The position numbers were made by a program, and so were the translations under genes. A DNA stretch of 64,000 nucleotides from Natrinema gelatinilyticum (GTDB lineage Archaea; Halobacteriota; Halobacteria; Halobacteriales; Natrialbaceae). The notes beneath the pieces are model-generated. The model did no database searches, had not been told where the DNA came from, and saw only the letters and a list, made by a program, of their open reading frames with translations. This document shows positions 61,524-64,000 of this stretch, one piece after another. The stretch lies in contig NZ_CP100757.1 of NCBI RefSeq assembly GCF_024266705.1, positions 1,426,001 through 1,490,000 on the forward strand. Direction: 5' to 3'. Position 1 is the stretch's first letter, and each line of letters starts with the position of its first letter.

Positions 61524-64000
61524 ATGTCGACGTCACACCCCACCGAGGCAGAGACCGACGCCGAACCGGAGTCCGGCGGCGAGTCGTTCACCGGACAGGG
61601 CCTCCCGCGAGTCGAGGACCATCGCATTCTGACGGGCGAGGCCGAGTACATCCACGATATCACGCCGGAGAACTGCCTGCACATGGCACTGGTCCGCAGC
61701 ATGCACGCACACGCGGAGATCGCCGCCATCGACACCGCGGAGGCGGAGGCCCACCCCGACTGCGAACTCGTGCTCACCGCCGACGACATCAAAGCCGAGT
61801 ACAATCCGATGCCGACGGGGGTCGGACGCGTCGCGACGGGAGAGGGCGGCGATCCCGTCGAACTGCCCGAGTGGTCGCTGGCCGACGAGAAGGCCCGGTT
61901 CGTCGGCGAACCGGTCGCCGCCGTCGTCGCCACCGACAGGTACGTCGCGGAGGACGTCGCCGACTTGATCGACGTCGAGTACGAGACCATGGACGCGGTC
62001 GCCGACGGGATGGATGCCCGCGACGACGACGTCGTCGTCCACGAGTCCGTAGGGACGAACGTCGTCGACAACGAACACCTCGAGTTCGGCGATCCCGATG
62101 CGGCCTTCGCGGACGCCGACCGCGTCGTCGAAGGGGAGTACACGTGGGGGCGCATTTCTGGGGTCCCGCTCGAGACGGCCGGCGCCGTCGCCCGCTACGA
62201 CGACGAAACCGACTCGTTCGACATCGACTGCAACATCCAGTTGCACACCCTCGTCGACGACATGATCTACGAGACGCTCGGCTACGCGGCCGACGATGTA
62301 CGGGTGAACGTCCCCGCCGACGTCGGCGGCAGCTATGGGACGAAAATCGGGATTCACCGCTACTGCTGTCTGACCGCGATGGCGAGCCAGCAACTCGAGC
62401 GGCCGGTGAAGTTCGAGGAGGACCGAATCGAGAACCTCCAGGGCGGCGACATGCACTCCTCGGACCGCACGTACGAGGTCCGGATGGCCGTCGACGACGA
62501 CGGCACAATGCGAGGCCTCGACGTCTGGTTCGTCGACGACTTCGGCGCGTACCCGCGGTACCCGATCAATCAGGTGCTCAAGCCGCTGTCGGTGCTGACG
62601 AACTCCTACGAAATCGCCGACGTCAGTTACGAGTACGACCTCGTGCTAACGAACAAGACGTCCCAGACCGCCTACCGCGGGTTCGGCGTCGACCCCCACA
62701 TCTACGCCCTCGAGATGATCGTCGACAAGGCCGCCCGCGAACTCGACATGGATCCGAGCGAATTCCGGCGTCGAAACCTGATCACGCCCAACCAGATGCC
62801 CTACCGGCTCCCGTCACACAACCTCTACGACTCGGGCGACTACCCTGCGACGCTCGACCGAATCGAGGAGATCATCGACGACGAGCGCGACGGCGGCATG
62901 CTGGACCCCGAAGTCGTCGCCGAGAAGCGCGAGGAGGGGAAGTACCGCGGCGTCCAGCCAAGCGTCATCATCGAACCCGGGGCGAGCGGCTCCGACTGGA
63001 CCGACCGCCAGCGGACCGACAAGGACGACCTCGAGGAGCGCTCGCGCGACGAGGTCGACGAACTGCCCGAACACCTTCGCGCCGAAATCCGCGAGGACGG
63101 GTCGGTTCGCGCGTACCTCGCGACCGACTCCTCCGGACAGGGCCACCAGACGCTGGTCTCCCAGCTGCTCGCGGACGAACTCGGCGTCCTGCCCAGCGAC
63201 ATCGAGGTCGACTACCTCGACAGCGTCGACGCGCCAACCGAGTACGGGAGCGCGGCCTCTCGCATGGCCGTGATGCTGTCGGGGGCGACCGTCGGCGTCA
63301 CAGAGCGGCTCGTCGCCAACCTCGAGGCGCTCGCGGCCGATCACTGGGACGTCTCGACCGACGACGTCTCTTATCAGGACGGCACAGTCGATCGGCTCGG
63401 CACCAACGACTCGCTCTCGCTGGCCGAGCTCGCCGAACTCGACGCGGCGGTGAATGACGCCGGCGACCGGCGGACCCGCGTAAGATACAACTACGACCAC
63501 CCCGCGACGAACCTCGAGGAGTTCGACGAGGCGCTGACGCGGAAGTATCCGGTCTACCCGACCGCCGCGTTCGGCGCGAACGCCCCCATCGTCGAGGTCG
63601 ACGCGGAGACCGGCGAAGTCGAGATCCTCAAGTTCTACACCGTCCGCGACTGCGGGACGATGCTCAACCCGATGATCGTCGAGGGACAGGCCCACGGCGG
63701 GATCGCCCAAGGGATAGGTGCTGCGCTGCTCGAGGAGTTCGGCTACGAGGACGACGGCCAGCCTCAGGCGATCACACTGTTCGATTACCTGTTGCCGTCG
63801 ATCGAGGAGATGCCGGTGATCGAGATGGAACACACCGAGACGCCGTCGCCGTTCACCGAGACGGGCGCGAAGGGCGTCGGCGAGGGTGGGATGATCGACG
63901 CCCCCGCGAGCATCGCCACGTCGATCAACGCGGCTCTCGAGCCGCTCTCGGCCGACGAACCCGCCGACCGGATCCCGGTCGCACCGGACCACCTCCGGAA
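61524..64000 (+). CDS. Molybdenum hydroxylase large subunit (xanthine dehydrogenase/aldehyde oxidase type), runs off the window
   Basis: At least 825 residues of the molybdopterin-binding subunit. The N-terminal 'hammerhead' domain (GQGLPRVEDHRILTGEAEYI) is followed by the Mo-binding domain with GGSYGTKIG, TAYRGFGVDPH, GQGHQTLVSQ and the C-terminal GAKGVGEGGM containing the catalytic Glu. The AYRGFG segment rather than AYRCSFR argues against CO dehydrogenase. It hydroxylates a purine, N-heterocycle or aldehyde with water as oxygen source. In this setting hypoxanthine or xanthine is the first guess. The end of the gene lies beyond 64000. Confidence 0.92.
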   Translation, partial: MSTSHPTEAETDAEPESGGESFTGQGLPRVEDHRILTGEAEYIHDITPENCLHMALVRSMHAHAEIAAIDTAEAEAHPDCELVLTADDIKAEYNPMPTGVGRVATGEGGDPVELPEWSLADEKARFVGEPVAAVVATDRYVAEDVADLIDVEYETMDAVADGMDARDDDVVVHESVGTNVVDNEHLEFGDPDAAFADADRVVEGEYTWGRISGVPLETAGAVARYDDETDSFDIDCNIQLHTLVDDMIYETLGYAADDVRVNVPADVGGSYGTKIGIHRYCCLTAMASQQLERPVKFEEDRIENLQGGDMHSSDRTYEVRMAVDDDGTMRGLDVWFVDDFGAYPRYPINQVLKPLSVLTNSYEIADVSYEYDLVLTNKTSQTAYRGFGVDPHIYALEMIVDKAARELDMDPSEFRRRNLITPNQMPYRLPSHNLYDSGDYPATLDRIEEIIDDERDGGMLDPEVVAEKREEGKYRGVQPSVIIEPGASGSDWTDRQRTDKDDLEERSRDEVDELPEHLRAEIREDGSVRAYLATDSSGQGHQTLVSQLLADELGVLPSDIEVDYLDSVDAPTEYGSAASRMAVMLSGATVGVTERLVANLEALAADHWDVSTDDVSYQDGTVDRLGTNDSLSLAELAELDAAVNDAGDRRTRVRYNYDHPATNLEEFDEALTRKYPVYPTAAFGANAPIVEVDAETGEVEILKFYTVRDCGTMLNPMIVEGQAHGGIAQGIGAALLEEFGYEDDGQPQAITLFDYLLPSIEEMPVIEMEHTETPSPFTETGAKGVGEGGMIDAPASIATSINAALEPLSADEPADRIPVAPDHLR

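Noticed and set aside
61151..63457. Long arginine-rich frame inside the molybdenum hydroxylase genes
   Set aside because: Highly basic and low in motif content, as expected for an out-of-frame reading of acidic haloarchaeal genes.
1..64000. CRISPR arrays, rRNA operons, replication origin
   Set aside because: No regularly spaced repeats, no rRNA-like sequence and no orc1/cdc6 gene with flanking repeats were found.

Overview
This window comes from a haloarchaeal chromosome or large replicon. The proteins are strongly acidic and the genes GC-rich at third codon positions, with AT-rich, often leaderless promoters. Secreted binding proteins carry twin-arginine lipoprotein signals. The insertion sequences and TnpB proteins are of haloarchaeal type, and an F420-type enzyme is present. 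A Natrialbales-like relative is my best guess, but that is inference. No rRNA, intact tRNA or CRISPR array was seen.

Left part (about 0.1-15.5 kb): an aromatic ring-hydroxylation operon (Rieske dioxygenase alpha and beta, an unknown small protein, an extradiol-type ring-cleavage enzyme, a BphB-like cis-dihydrodiol dehydrogenase). It is flanked by a PaaI-type thioesterase and a fumarate-reductase/ketosteroid-dehydrogenase-like flavoprotein. Uptake systems follow: a TAXI-TRAP transporter and a branched-chain-amino-acid-type ABC transporter with a fused LivH-LivM permease. From 15.5 to 17.5 kb lies a graveyard of gene pieces: a VOC/glyoxalase copy, two integrase fragments, an IS5 transposase and a P-type ATPase shard.

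Middle (17.5-33.5 kb): a divergent 2-oxoacid dehydrogenase locus (trpB-serA-E2 on the minus strand, E1alpha-E1beta on the plus strand). Next come a nitrilase-fold protein that appears to lack the catalytic cysteine, a second five-gene Liv-type ABC transporter, a CoA-binding protein, a MATE exporter and an intact VOC protein. The VOC protein is preceded by the last ten codons of a second livF. The livF-VOC block therefore exists twice, with complementary decay. From 33.57 to 37.5 kb four transposons are packed or nested (IS5, IS6, and one IS630 inside another).

Right part (37.7-64 kb): a salvage/catabolic region that I interpret as nucleoside degradation. It holds an ECF transporter (S, T, fused A-A'), three nucleoside hydrolases, adenine deaminase (split by a TnpB element), an extended SDR and an FGD-like F420 enzyme as candidate sugar dehydrogenases, a UlaG-like lactonase, a KdaD/XacE-like 2-keto-3-deoxypentonate dehydratase, an aldehyde dehydrogenase suited to 2-oxoglutarate semialdehyde, and two IclR regulators. 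A hydantoinase-type amidohydrolase and a molybdenum hydroxylase (xanthine-dehydrogenase-like) follow. Together these could take nucleosides to free base plus ribose, and ribose by a phosphate-free oxidative route to 2-oxoglutarate. The pentonate dehydratase step is represented only by a possible N-terminal fragment, and several accessory genes (ade, mocA, xdhC, an MFS gene) are broken, so the route is either completed elsewhere or decaying.
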